This document shows positions 1-9,401 of a DNA stretch of 15,575 nucleotides, in pieces. Within the stretch, counting starts at the first letter, position 1. Every line of letters begins with the position of its first letter. Source of the DNA: Antrodiella citrinella (taxonomy: Eukaryota; Basidiomycota; Agaricomycetes; Polyporales; Steccherinaceae); assembly GCA_004802725.1 (NCBI GenBank), contig SGPM01000492.1:1-15575 (forward strand), given 5' to 3'. The notes beneath the pieces were generated by a model that searched no databases, had not been told where the DNA came from, and saw only the letters and a list, made by a program, of their open reading frames with translations. The position numbers and the translations under genes are program-made.

Positions 1-9
1 CAATGCTGT

Positions 10-176
10 CCGACGCTTTTCAAGCGTCGGGGAACGAAAATCCCGCTTTTAAGGCCACTTGAAGTGGTCCGGACAAAATTCGAGTTTCGGTGATGCCACT
101 TGAGATTTTCGGACAAAAATTGGGATTTTGAAGAGCCTGTCCGGACACGAGATTTTTTTGAAAATCAAGTGGCATC
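10..176. repeat. Inverted-repeat-rich segment
   Basis: Several dyads sit within 170 bases. A perfect 9-bp stem (CCGACGCTT, 10-18, with AAGCGTCGG, 22-30) has a 3-base loop. CCACTT (55-60) pairs with AAGTGG (62-67). A perfect 12-bp pair, GATGCCACTTGA (92-103) and TCAAGTGGCATC (165-176), encloses about 60 bases, and TTTTC/GAAAA next to it can extend the stem. The palindrome GTCCGGAC occurs at 67-74 and 139-146, and a near copy of its right half (TCGGACAAAAA) lies at 109. No coding frame is convincing. It could be the end of a MITE-like element or degenerate satellite; the window edge cuts off whatever lies upstream. Confidence 0.6.
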
Positions 177-397
177 TGGCAGGGTTTTCAGGGGTCCTAA
201 CCAATCGCTGTGGGACCTCCACTCGCCATCACCTGAGGGATCACGAGCGAAAAACACAGAGCCATCGCTTGATCATGATCGAGCGCCAGAAGGAACTTCC
301 TTCGCCGGCCCGTTGTGCCCGGGCCACCACTGGCCACTGCACCTCAGCCTGGCAGTGCGGCACTGTGACTGCCCTCGTTCCTTCCACTTAGACCACC
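177..397 (+). other. Upstream region of kinase-like copy A
   Basis: About 220 bases between the inverted-repeat segment and the copy A start codon. Open frames exist but none matches the paralogs. The last bases before the ATG (CACTTAGACCACC) resemble those before copy B (CAACTTGAACCACC), so the duplicated unit probably included the immediate start context. I see no clear TATA element. Confidence 0.4.
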
Positions 398-1589
398 ATG
401 TCTCATTTCTTCACCTTCTTATTTCGCGTCCCTTTACCTAGCACGCATTGTCCTGTCGTGGAACAACTCAACGGTTACCCCATCTGCCAGCTCCGACCAG
501 GACACGACTACCCATTCCACCTGCCGCCTCAAATAATCAATGTGGTCGACATTCTGCACAGCAACGAACGGACGGTCGTGTATCTAGGTCTATGTGAAGA
601 CAATACCGAGCTTGCGTTGAAGTTCAGCAATATCGAGGACATATCTGCAGAAGTGGGGGCATACGACGCCTTCGAAGGCCTCCACGGCACGGTGCTGCCT
701 AAGATGTATGGTGCCCTCATCGGCAAGGACAGGATCGGCAAGAAAATACCGTGTCTGGTGCTAGAGCGTTTTGGAGACCGACTCACAAGGCGTTTCGGTG
801 ATCTGCAGAAGACGGAAAAGTACGTGTCAGTGCATCTGTGTTGTCCGAACTCGAACTCGAACCCGACCCGACTCATCCTGTTTGTTGCAGGGCGAAAATC
901 CTGAATAAGCTTGCCGAAGCTCATCGTGCTGGTTTATTTCCTCTACCCTTTTCCGAGCGTCATGTTGTTGTCAAGGACGACGACTATCGTCTCATAGGCC
1001 TGGGTTGCGCTGAAAGACACGATCCACCATGCTGTTGGACGTACGACTTCACGGCGCACGTCCAGGACGATGACATAAAACCTACAGACCCTTCCGCGCA
1101 ATGCGGTTCACTAAAGTCGTGGGCAGAATATATGCGATTTTGGGATCACGGTAGGTAACTCTTTGCTTTTCGGGAAACATTGTCATCTGATATTGAGCTG
1201 AGTATAGGAAAGCTCATCCTGTCTCGCACAATTTTAATTTCAAAGAGCGACAAGCTCCCGCCACAGCATATCGTGGACCGCCTGAGTACCGCCATTGGCA
1301 TGAGCTCGGACCATGACTACATCATGACGGATAGAAAGCAGATCGGTGCCAAATACCTCGCGATCGTCTGGGAGCAAATGACGAAACATGGTATGCTTCT
1401 TGAGGACGTCCAAAAGCTACTGAAATACTACAGTTATTTGGCTCATAAGGAATGGCACGAAGAACGGTATGTGCTGTCACTCAAATAACACCGTGTCTTT
1501 GATGCTGACCGCTGGTGTGTCGTTCACTCAGGAACGAAGTATTCGTGCCTTTACCTGGTATGAACTTCTCGGCCTACAAACCACGGTGA
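398..1589 (+). CDS. Kinase-like protein, copy A (predicted pseudokinase)
   Basis: Four exons (398-819, 891-1150, 1208-1466, 1532-1589) give 332 residues. The introns are 71, 57 and 65 nt, with GT-AG ends and the same positions and phases (2, 1, 2) as in copy B. The protein keeps the N-lobe features: a VYLG strand, the ALKF lysine (K75), a Glu in the helix C region (E85) and the hinge-like CLVLERFG. The catalytic loop is altered: the Asp of B's HHLDF is Pro160, the loop Asn is His165, and the DLG Asp is Gly177 (IGLG). From the general kinase fold I infer it cannot phosphorylate, though it might still bind nucleotide or a partner. The ATG at 398 is chosen because it aligns with copy B's start and shares the ACCACCATGTC context. 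The family is lineage-specific and its substrate is unknown. An early pseudogene that is still open is the alternative. Confidence 0.75.
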
Positions 1590-1889
1590 ACCCACGAACT
1601 TGAACTTGGAATTGAAAGCGCCTATGAATCCGAATGAATGGGTCTCACAATTATCTCTCCAAAGTTATTTTGTATTGTCTGCTACTAGACTAGAATATTA
1701 TCTTGCTTTGGGAAAAAAATTTGGTGCGACGTTGACCTCAGGCGGACGAATGCTTGTGCAAACTTCAGGAATGTTGACCGAAAGACCGTGAACGTTCAAC
1801 ATTTGGATCAATATTAAGCCCTCAACGAAGACTGTGTGCTGTAATTTGCGTGTAGACTTTGACTCGAAACTCGCATATACAATTTTGTG
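1590..1889. other. Copy A downstream spacer, no gene seen
   Basis: AT-richer sequence between the copy A stop and repeat block R1. An open frame at 1600-1791 resembles nothing in the window and has no splice-supported partner exons. It probably holds the 3' untranslated region of copy A. Confidence 0.4.
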
Positions 1890-2165
1890 CAGCGATCACC
1901 ATCGGTCCTCAGAAATGGGTGCACGTTTCAGAACCAAGGTATGTAACATACGTACCGGTATGTACACGCTCGAATTGTTCAGCCGTCGGAGTGCGGGTTG
2001 AGATATGGGAGTGACTGGAAATATGGGCCCCGACGGAGAAAGACTCGTTAGATATGTCTGGAGGTCCGGAGTATCGTCAACTGCATGCTCTAAGCCGCAA
2101 ACAAGTCTGTCCGTCTTCGAGTGGCGTATGTTGGAATCTAAACCTGCTATCGCTGCTATATTAGA
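1890..2165. repeat. Duplicated flanking block R1
   Basis: Homologous in direct orientation to R2 (4288-4605). The longest identical stretch is 36 bases (1963-1998 against 4393-4428), and similarity then continues with scattered substitutions and small indels to a shared TCTAAACCT/CCTAAACCT end. R2 carries about 29 extra bases near its right end. R1 lies about 300 bases after copy A and R2 about 260 bases after copy C, so the block is a 3' flank duplicated with the kinase-like genes. Minus-strand frames share short peptides in both copies (EHAVDDTPD, PALRRLNNSSV), and a plus-strand frame shares EYRQL..SRKQV. It may be a relic of coding sequence, but the strand cannot be decided. Confidence 0.75.
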
Positions 2166-2263
2166 TCCCGGCGGAGATGGCCGGTGATCATGATGATGAC
2201 CGGTGATCTCCGACGTGTGGTTCAAAGTGCGGATCGTTGTGGCCCACGTCAACTTGAACCACC

Positions 2264-3455
2264 ATGTCGTCGAACGTATTTATACTTGACTTTGCCAGAA
2301 ATCTCCCCTCAATTCGACATGTCGCGCGCGGTCTTGACACCTACCCAGTCTGTCAAGTCGATCCAGGAACTATGTTCGAGTTTCTTCTACCGCCCCAGCA
2401 AATTCGCATCGTCGACATACTATATTCTGGGCCCCGCACATCTGTGTATCTCGGAATATGCGAGGACGAGAGGGAAGTCGCACTCAAGTTTACCGATCCT
2501 CACGCAGTCCTCGTAGAGGCGGGAGCATACGACTCGTTAGTCGCAATCCAAGGGTCGGTACTACCAAAGCTATACGGCGTGCTGCATGGAAAGGATTGGA
2601 GGGGGGATAAGATGTCGTGCTTGGTGCTGGAGCGATTCGGGGAACAACTCGAGTGCGGCTTCCTTGATCTGCGAAAATTAGAGAAGTACGTACATGTCTC
2701 CTTCACTATGACCCGTCCTCACTCGGGTTTTCGTAGGGCGAAGATTCTCAACAAGTTGGCCGAGGCTCATCGCGCCGGTCTACATCATCTTGACTTTGCC
2801 GAGCGAAATGTCCTCGTCAAAGGTGGCAACTACCGCATCATAGACTTGGGTCATGCAAAGCCGCACAACCCTCCCTGCCAGTGGACGTATGACTTCTTAG
2901 AGCATGTTGAGTGTGATGACGTGAACATCATGGATCCCTCAGTCAGATGCTCGGTGTTGAAATCGTGGGCAGATGAAATGGAGTTCTGGGATCATGGTGA
3001 GCGACATAGTTTGCGTCTATCATTTCCTAGGTCTAATGGCGTTCTCGGTCTCACTACAGGCAAGCTCTTGTTGTGCCGTACAATTCTGGTCCCAAAGAGC
3101 GATAAGCTTCCTCCGCAGGCAATCATTAACTGTCTGAATACTGCCATTGGCATCGATGTGAAAAACCACTACGTCTTCAAAGATAAAAGACAGATCGCTA
3201 TCAGATATTTCGAGTATATTCAGAAGCAACTGCAAAACGGACGATCGCTGGAGCAACTGAAAAAGGATCGCGAGTGGATCGCATATCTGGTCCACAAGCA
3301 GTGGCACGAGGAGCGGTACGTGATGCATCCTTGGCTATCTGACTGGCACTTACTGTGCTTGTTATCTGCGCAGGAAGGAGACGTTCAGACCGATTCCTAG
3401 TTTGGATTTCAGTTCGAGGGCGTCCCGATCTGATGAGTCAGATGCTTCGCTGTGA
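2264..3455 (+). CDS. Protein-kinase-like protein, copy B (catalytic residues kept)
   Basis: Four exons (2264-2685, 2737-2996, 3060-3315, 3374-3455) give 339 residues. Exons 1 and 2 are exactly as long as in copy A (422 and 260 nt). It has the core kinase-type residues in order: Lys75 in EVALKF, Glu85 in the helix C region, hinge-like CLVLERFG (about 119-126), catalytic Asp160 in HHLDF, Asn165 in ERNVLV, and Asp177 in IIDLG. A glycine-rich loop is not obvious, and the domain is short for a typical kinase. A family-specific C-lobe follows, with FWDHG and a WHEER motif just before the last intron. Introns 1 and 2 are 51 and 63 nt and lack in-frame stops, so unspliced RNA reads on to a stop at 3398-3400. 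It is the copy most likely to be active. The substrate is unknown. Confidence 0.8.
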
Positions 3456-3570
3456 TTACCATACCCTAGACTTTCACTTTTCTCTTATCCCCCACGTCTA
3501 TTCACTCGGCCATCTACGTTGTATCTATATCTATCCTGCATGTCTCAGACTCAATTCCCACTGACTTCGC

Positions 3571-4026
3571 AATGATCCCTAATAGCATGCTGCGACGGCT
3601 GCGACGGACGCGGAATGAAAGCGTAGGCGGAAGCGATGCAGTTCTGGGATCATGGTGAGTACCGCGATTTATTACTACTGTCCACTCTCTAATTTCTCTC
3701 TGCGTCACAGGCGAACCCTTGCTATGTCATTGTATCTTGGTTCCAAAGAGCGACAAGCTTCCTTCGCAAGCAATTGCCAACTTGAATGTGTTCACAACAG
3801 CCATCGGCATCGACAGGAAGATCATTTACTATTCCGACGATAGGAAGGAACTCACGATCAGGTATTTTGAGTATACGTATATACAAGAGCAAATCAAGCA
3901 AGGGCGGTCTGTGGAGCAGTTGAAGGAGGAGCGGTACGTAGTACTTTCCTTCCTTGCTGTCCATTCTGTGCCCAACGTGTTATTTACTTCAGGAAGAAAC
4001 GATGCACCTGTCTGCATGATCTATAG
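3571..4026 (+). pseudogene. Truncated kinase-like relic, copy C
   Basis: Resembles the C-terminal part of copy B. Weak similarity begins near GATCCCT (3574) and becomes clear from 3618, where Trp in B's KSWAD is a TAG stop (3624-3626). MQFWDHG then runs into an intron (3655-3710) at the family position. The next exon (3711-3933) keeps ILVPKSDKLPSQAI, TAIGID and IRYFEY. It is then missing about 15 residues present in B, so VEQLK joins directly to EER before the next intron (3934-3992). The frame ends at TAG 4024-4026. The N-lobe and catalytic loop are absent. About 20 bases of GCGACGG-type repeat (3590-3610) interrupt the similarity. It is closer to B than to A, so it probably arose from a B-like copy. 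Confidence 0.8.
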
Positions 4027-4287
4027 TAAACTTCTCGCTTCTGTATCATTTTCCACACCACTTCCTGACTATGCGCAAGCGTATCTGTCATTATTTTGTA
4101 TCGCTTGCTACATCTCTAGCATTTTCATTTGCTTTGTACTGGCAGGCCCGTTGTTCGTATTATACCTCCACGACGTAGTTCTTGCCCGGTTTATGTTCAA
4201 CATTGGTATCGATACAACAAAGACTACATCTTGTCACTCTTGTGGAAACGTTGATTGAAATTCGAACTCCACATGGATCAATCGAGT
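4027..4287. other. Spacer after copy C, no gene seen
   Basis: Occupies the same place relative to copy C and R2 as 1590-1889 does relative to copy A and R1. A hydrophobic open frame runs to 4258, but it is the read-through of the copy C frame past its exon border and has no independent support. Confidence 0.35.
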
Positions 4288-4605
4288 GCAACGATCACGA
4301 TCGGCTCATGATCATCTACGCAAGTCGAGAGAAACAGTCCTCAAAAATCGGTGCGCGTTTCATAGAACCAAGGAGGCGTATGTACAGGTATCTACACGCT
4401 CGAATTGTTCAGCCGTCGGAGTGCGGGTAGAGATATGGAGTGACTGGGAATACGGGCCCCGAAGGAGGGAGAATATTTCTGGACGTCCGGAGTATCGTCA
4501 ACTGCGTGCTCCCAGCCGCAAACAAGTCCGTCCGTCTTCGGGCGGTGTATGTTTGAGGGTGTGCATCAAAGGCCTTGGGTAGTGGGAACCTAAACCTCCT
4601 GAGAC
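4288..4605. repeat. Duplicated flanking block R2
   Basis: Second copy of the block at 1890-2165, in direct orientation, offset 2430 bases at the longest identical stretch (4393-4428). One fewer G than R1 after GAGATATGG shifts the reading frames between the copies, which argues against coding constraint on at least one of them. A minus-strand frame (4409-4840) stays open through R2 and beyond it but matches nothing I recognise. Confidence 0.75.
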
Positions 4606-5329
4606 CATCACACTGAGAGGATCCGTCTTTATTAAGCTTTATTCCTGCGCCATGTGGGGACTGTGTTTTCCATGTAGCATCAGAGTGCTCATCGAAGGTC
4701 GATGATGTGGTGCCTTCAGCGGCTTTCCTCGCAATCCTATCATCCCAGTGGCAATCGTTGATTAGCGAAGGACGAGAGGTCGATCTCGTCAAATCGTCTG
4801 AAGAGACACCCTCGCAGTCAGCGCATCGATGCGAGCACACGGAACGACATCAGGCACGTACTGGATGGCATGTGTCGGGACTTCCGAGGTCGAAAATGAG
4901 AGCCCGCGTCCGGGTTATGGGTGGCAGATGTTCGGCCAACGTCTGCAAGTTGTAATGGGATCGAAAACAAAACTTCATTTGCCAGCCAAAACCCCTCCCA
5001 CGTTGAGGGGGAAGGCGCTTGGATTGAGCCTAATGCAATAGCGGTGCACACAAGCTTCATTACCATCGCAGTCAGGTACTGTGTGTCGGTTGAATGTACG
5101 TGCTGAACGGACAAGTATTGGGAGCCTGAGGTGCGCAACTTCGGAGCGGCGATTGGCTGGCAGGGGAACGGGAGGGTCCTCGACGGGCGTCTTGGTGCCG
5201 GAAAAGGAAATGCGGCGGCAATCCGGGCCATTCAGCCGCCGGAAGGAGGACCTTCGCAGTGACGACCATGTTTTTTGCGGCAAGGCGGAGACAACCTGGT
5301 AGCACGACCCCCTGCTAGGTAAACGCTCT
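4606..5329. other. Long region without a recognisable gene
   Basis: About 720 bases between R2 and the ZIP promoter region. Minus-strand frames at 4409-4840 and 4818-5231 are open, and the first has a fairly protein-like composition. I found no splice pair that joins them convincingly and no motif. Part of this region must carry the ZIP gene's upstream control sequences. I looked for an intact Zap1-type zinc-responsive element (ACCTTNAAGGT) and did not see one. Confidence 0.35.
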
Positions 5330-5335
5330 TATAAG
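5330..5335 (+). promoter_or_regulatory. Candidate TATA element of the ZIP gene
   Basis: TATAAG, 130 bases upstream of the ZIP start codon and followed by pyrimidine-rich sequence typical of fungal transcription starts. The assignment rests on sequence and position only. Confidence 0.35.
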
Positions 5336-5370
5336 TCCCTGTCTTCCCTCCATTCCACTCTACATCTCCC

Positions 5371-5399
5371 GTCGTCGTCGTCGTCGCCGTCGTCGCCGT
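5371..5399 (+). repeat. GTC trinucleotide microsatellite in the presumed ZIP 5' UTR
   Basis: Six GTC units followed by interrupted GCC/GTC units, ending about 65 bases before the ZIP ATG. It probably lies in the 5' untranslated region and may vary in length between strains. Confidence 0.8.
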
Positions 5400-5464
5400 T
5401 GTCCACGCCAGGTCGCTCGATTTCTTCGCTTCCTCGCTATCCGATCAGACTCCAATTTTGAGCC

Positions 5465-6904
5465 ATGAGAGCCCACAGACTTGCACGAAGAGATGACGCT
5501 CTGAACTGTGGTTCTGGAGGAGGAGCCGACACTTTCTTCGGTCTCCGTGTCGCATCCGTCTTCATCATCCTCATAGGATCCATGTCAGGCGCACTTTTTC
5601 CTGTGCTTGCTCGCAGGATCAGATGGCTGAATGTCCCTACTGCTGTCTTTGATTTTGCAAAGTACTTTGGAAGTGGTGTTATCGTACGTCTCCATTGGCA
5701 TCTATAATCACTGTCGCTAATCTTCGTCTCTTTTTTCCAGATTGCTACTGCGTTTATTCATCTACTGGACCCTGCTATAGACGAGCTATCCTCTGATTGT
5801 CTCGATCCTGCGTGGTTGGAATACGTGCGTCAATTATGCTTCTAAACTCTCCTTCACATTCTAATTTGAGTTTCCAGCCCTACGCGCTTGCATTTGCTCT
5901 CCTCTCCATATTCGCCATCTTCATCGTCGAGATCGTCGCTTTCCGCTGGGGATCCGCCAAACTCGCCAAACTTGGTATCTCGCACGGTACGCACCTTTAC
6001 CTTCTTCCTTATCGCGTCTCGTGCCTGATTTTCGATTTGTTATCAATCCTCAGACCCGCACGGTCATGCAGCAGGAGGCAGCCACGCCGCGCACGGGCCT
6101 GAAATGGAAAAAAATAAGGTCGTCACGGCGCCGGACATGGACAACGTGGACCAGGAGAAGCTCCAGTCATCCCGGGACGAAGAGTCTGCAGCTTCGCAGC
6201 AGCCGCACTTGCATTTGCATGAGGATCATGGCTTCGTTGTGGACTCGAACATGACGCAGATCCTCGGTGTTGCGATCCTCGAATTTGGTGTCCTACTGCA
6301 CAGGTATGACCACGTTTTGATTGTCCCGAATGGCGTGCTAACCACTCCATGCAGTCTTTTGATCGGGCTTACGTTAGCTGTGGACCCGGACTTCAAAGTG
6401 CTGTTCGTAGTCATCATCTTCCACCGTGAGTTGCCTGCGTACGTTTCCGACTGCTCTTTCAGCTCGCTCACCGTGATCTACAGAAACGTTCGAGGGTCTC
6501 GGTGTGGGCTCCCGTCTCGCATATATGGACCTGCCGCGTAAATATAGCTACGTCCCGATCCTTGGCGCGATGTTGTACGGTATCACGACACCGCTCGGAG
6601 TCGCCGTTGGACTGGGTGTGCGCTCGTCGTACAACCCAGGGAGCACGACCGCAAGCATCGTCAGCGGCGTGCTGGACTCCATCAGCGCGGGTATCCTCAT
6701 CTACACCGGTCTCGTTGAGGTACGTCTCCTGTCGTCTATTTCGTTGCTGTGATCTGGTCACTTATTCTTGTTTTGCAGTTGCTGGCGCATGAGTTCCTGT
6801 TCAACAAGGAGATGATCAACGGCTCAAACAAAAAGCTCTTGTACGCGATCTCGTGCATGATGCTCGGATGCGGGCTCATGGCCCTTCTTGGGAAATGGGC
6901 ATGA
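5465..6904 (+). CDS. ZIP-family zinc/iron transporter (Zrt1/Zrt2-like)
   Basis: Seven exons (5465-5683, 5741-5824, 5878-5986, 6054-6303, 6355-6425, 6484-6719, 6779-6904) give 364 residues, a usual length for fungal plasma-membrane ZIP proteins. Known members carry Zn2+ or Fe2+ into the cytoplasm. Hydrophobic segments lie at roughly 25-49, 59-82, 102-126, 204-230, 234-246, 268-290, 300-323 and 343-362. The variable loop after the third is His-rich (DPHGHAAGGSHAAH at about 138-151; HLHLHEDH at about 189-196), a likely metal-sensing or binding loop. The metal-path motifs are present: LLHSLLIGL (His220, Ser221) in the fourth segment and IIFHQTFEGLG (His244, Glu248) in the fifth. Joining exons 5 and 6 recreates the Gln of the HQTFEG motif, which supports that intron. 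No frameshift or stop interrupts it. Whether zinc or iron is preferred cannot be read from the sequence. Confidence 0.95.
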
Positions 6905-7329
6905 ACCCTCTTGCGCTGTTTACGGCTTTTTGCATATCTGCTCGGCGGTGTGTAGGCTACAGAGGGGTGGTTGGTTGATATTTTATTAAAGTGGCTCTGA
7001 CTCCTTAGATACACAGACCCTTTAGAGGATACCAATGCTCTCACGACGCTTCGCTTTCTTTTTTATGTTTCTCCCCATTGTTTGTATCTTGGTCATGCAA
7101 ACTTTGACATTTCTAACACTTCACGCGCAATGCAACGGGGACTGCTTCACGTATATCATTATCATATGTTGTACTTAGATTTGCCTCGGTACGAATATCC
7201 TTGCTGAGCAGTTTTGGCACACGATCATGTATGACTGCGCTTCATGTTTGAGAAATGGTAGCCGTACATCAATGCAGAGCTGATGCGTAAAGAAATAACG
7301 GGTCGCTAGTCTCCACAGGCTCTCCTTCG
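6905..7329. other. Intergenic region between convergent ZIP and copy E
   Basis: AT-rich stretch between the ZIP stop and the stop of minus-strand copy E. TTTTATTAAAG near 6980 could serve ZIP polyadenylation. No gene, tRNA or long repeat is seen. Confidence 0.4.
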
Positions 7330-8702
7330 TCATCGTCGGCTCTCGACGGTAGAGCGATCCTCACCTTCGTCGTCGGAGTAGTCATCAGAGTCCTCCTCCT
7401 CATCAAAGTTCTTGACAGTTTCAGCCCAAAGTGAAGCATTATCCGTCAGCATGAGAGTCCACTCCCCATTTGGGAGCGGAAGCATCCGAGGCTGGAATTC
7501 TACATCTACATCGCTAAGAACAGACCAGTATCGAGTATCACGATCGATATTATTGTGAAGGATCAAAGTGATCCAACTCACTTCTCGATGTGCCAAAGCT
7601 TGTACGCCTTATACACGAGGTAGCTCTTCTTGCTCAGAACCATATCTAGGTCCCCATCCGTTCTCTCAAGCCGCCTCTGGACCGAAGATTAGAACGTGAG
7701 GGCGATGGGCCGCTGGTCCTTCCATCGGTAGTCACCATATCTTCAGAGTCGACTGTCAAGGAGAGGTGTACCGAGTTCGTCTTTCATCACTCTGAAGCGT
7801 CTGTCCGCGATGTCGAGCCAACCTAGATGCATCGACGAAACAAAGACGAATCAGCGCTAGCTTGAAGGTCAAGTGTACTGGACGAGACGTATTGTCGGGG
7901 TCAGGAGCCCCAAAGCGAAAGGTGATCAGGGTGTGGTGGTACTAGATGAGATGACACGAATCCTTGTGTAGTTTGCCACGCTCTGACCCTGGGTTGGCGG
8001 TATGGTTCGAGGAACGGATAATCCCAGTACCATACAGTGTCGTGCGGATACGAAGCGAGCCAGTCTATAACGCGGTACTCAGAGCTGCCGTCTTGGTTGA
8101 ATTTCCTGAGGACATTGTCCTCTTCGAAGTTACCGTGTACGAGGCCGAGGTCATGTAGTATTCGGATAAGCATGTTCAAGATGCGCGCTCTGCAATCATG
8201 AGAGTCAGGATTTCAGTTCGCTTGACCGACGTCGTGACTCACCTCTCCACGACAGAGAGGTCCACGCCCTAGGCAAAGGGTCTCCGAACCGTTCGAGTAC
8301 CAGACACAAAACAGTTCCGGCCGACCTCGTCATTGAGTTCGGTCCGAGCCTAAGTTCCTCTCAGTATGCTGACGGAGCCCTGTACGCTCCACAGCTTCGC
8401 ATATGTAGCAGCAGCAGCTTCTGTGAGCACTTGATCATTGGTAGCACCAAACTTGAGCGCAACCTCCACGGGATCACACTGTCGAGTGATTAGTGAAGAT
8501 GCCGGAGTAGATGTATACAGTAGGACCGTTCAAATTTGCCGCGGCGAAAGAGGTCGTTGATCGTTATCGTAGCACCAAGCGGAAGTGTATTGTTGTCCGA
8601 GGTGTCGTCACGTTCAGAGGTGCCAGTGTCTGACGTGGAAATTGACAGTTTAGATACTCCATGAGACCCTGGGCCTTCGCTCGATGCCAGCCAAGACCAC
8701 AA
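7330..8702 (-). pseudogene. Kinase-like pseudogene, copy E (subfamily of copy D)
   Basis: The order matches copy D: ITINDLF near 8550, EVALKFG near 8460, CLVLERFGD near 8300, a family intron (8242-8190), the catalytic-loop region (8189 to about 8000), a YLVYKAYKLWH exon ending at 7582, an intron (7581-7514), and a last exon (7513-7330) with FQPRMLPLPNG and a short acidic tail (DEEEDSDDYSDDEGED). Lesions: a one-base shift near 8522-8526, an in-frame TAG at 8352-8350, frame changes between the LERFG and VVER segments with TAG at 8271-8269, and TAA (7691-7689) where D has Tyr. The catalytic loop reads HGNFEEDNVL, with Asn in place of the catalytic Asp. The 5' end is uncertain because no ATG aligns with D's start. 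It cannot make a full protein, though the last exon is still clean. Confidence 0.85.
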
Positions 8703-9401
8703 TGTTCGAGGGCATCGAATTTGGTGTAGATGGGCTGATTCAAAGGCGAGGCAGATACTGAGTGTAGATACTTGCAGGTAGAGTCATAACCAAGTGTTCA
8801 AGTTGAAGACACTCAGGCTTGCCGGAGCCTCAAGGGTTCGATGAGGACGGCCCGAGAATGATCCGTCTAGCGTCTACCAACTTGCATGGTCACGGTTGTT
8901 CCGACGACCCCTTTGGCCACTGACTTTTCACTTCCACCACCATGTTGCACTTGGCCGAGACGCTACCATTCTATGATCTATGGCATGATCTCGTTGCAAA
9001 GATCTAGTGACCATGGTCGTGCAAGTTCGTCGGCGCCACAAATTCGCATGTGTATTTTAACTCCGACTCCGCGAATGATTGACTCCAGTAACAGTCCAGT
9101 TTCCCGCCTGCTACGTTCTAAGATGAAAAGTTGCATTGGAGCACAATCTCGCCTTCATCTGAACGTTCTGAACAGCCACATAAAGACACCAGTGCTCGGC
9201 GAATTTGCATACACATATGTTTGTATCGACCAGTGACATCCTGGTCTGCATTGTATGATTTGTATCCGTAAACAGATCGACGATGTGCAGGAGTTCCTCT
9301 GCAGACTGAACCCAGACACTGGATATCATGATGTACAAGTTGAAATATATCGCCTTGTCTACATGCTGGACATGAGTGTATCTATCGTCTAACGATCAAG
9401 C
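8703..9401. other. Region between copy E and DBP9, no gene seen
   Basis: About 700 bases that should hold the DBP9 3' untranslated region and any eroded N-terminal part of copy E. ACCACCATG at 8938-8946 resembles the A/B start context, but the frame stops after about 21 codons and does not match the family. CATGGTCAC (8885-8893) and GTGACCATG (9007-9015) form a 9-bp inverted pair of unclear meaning. Confidence 0.35.

Noticed and set aside
2264..3400. Copy B as a single 378-codon uninterrupted gene
   Set aside because: The extra residues coincide exactly with GT-AG introns seen at the same positions in copy A, whose frames require splicing.
5371..5399. Possible CRISPR-like or functional repeat array
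   Set aside because: It is a simple GTC microsatellite; there are no spacer-separated repeats anywhere in the window.
8886..9236. Plus-strand 116-codon frame in the E-DBP9 spacer
   Set aside because: No recognisable motif, no splice support and low-complexity composition.
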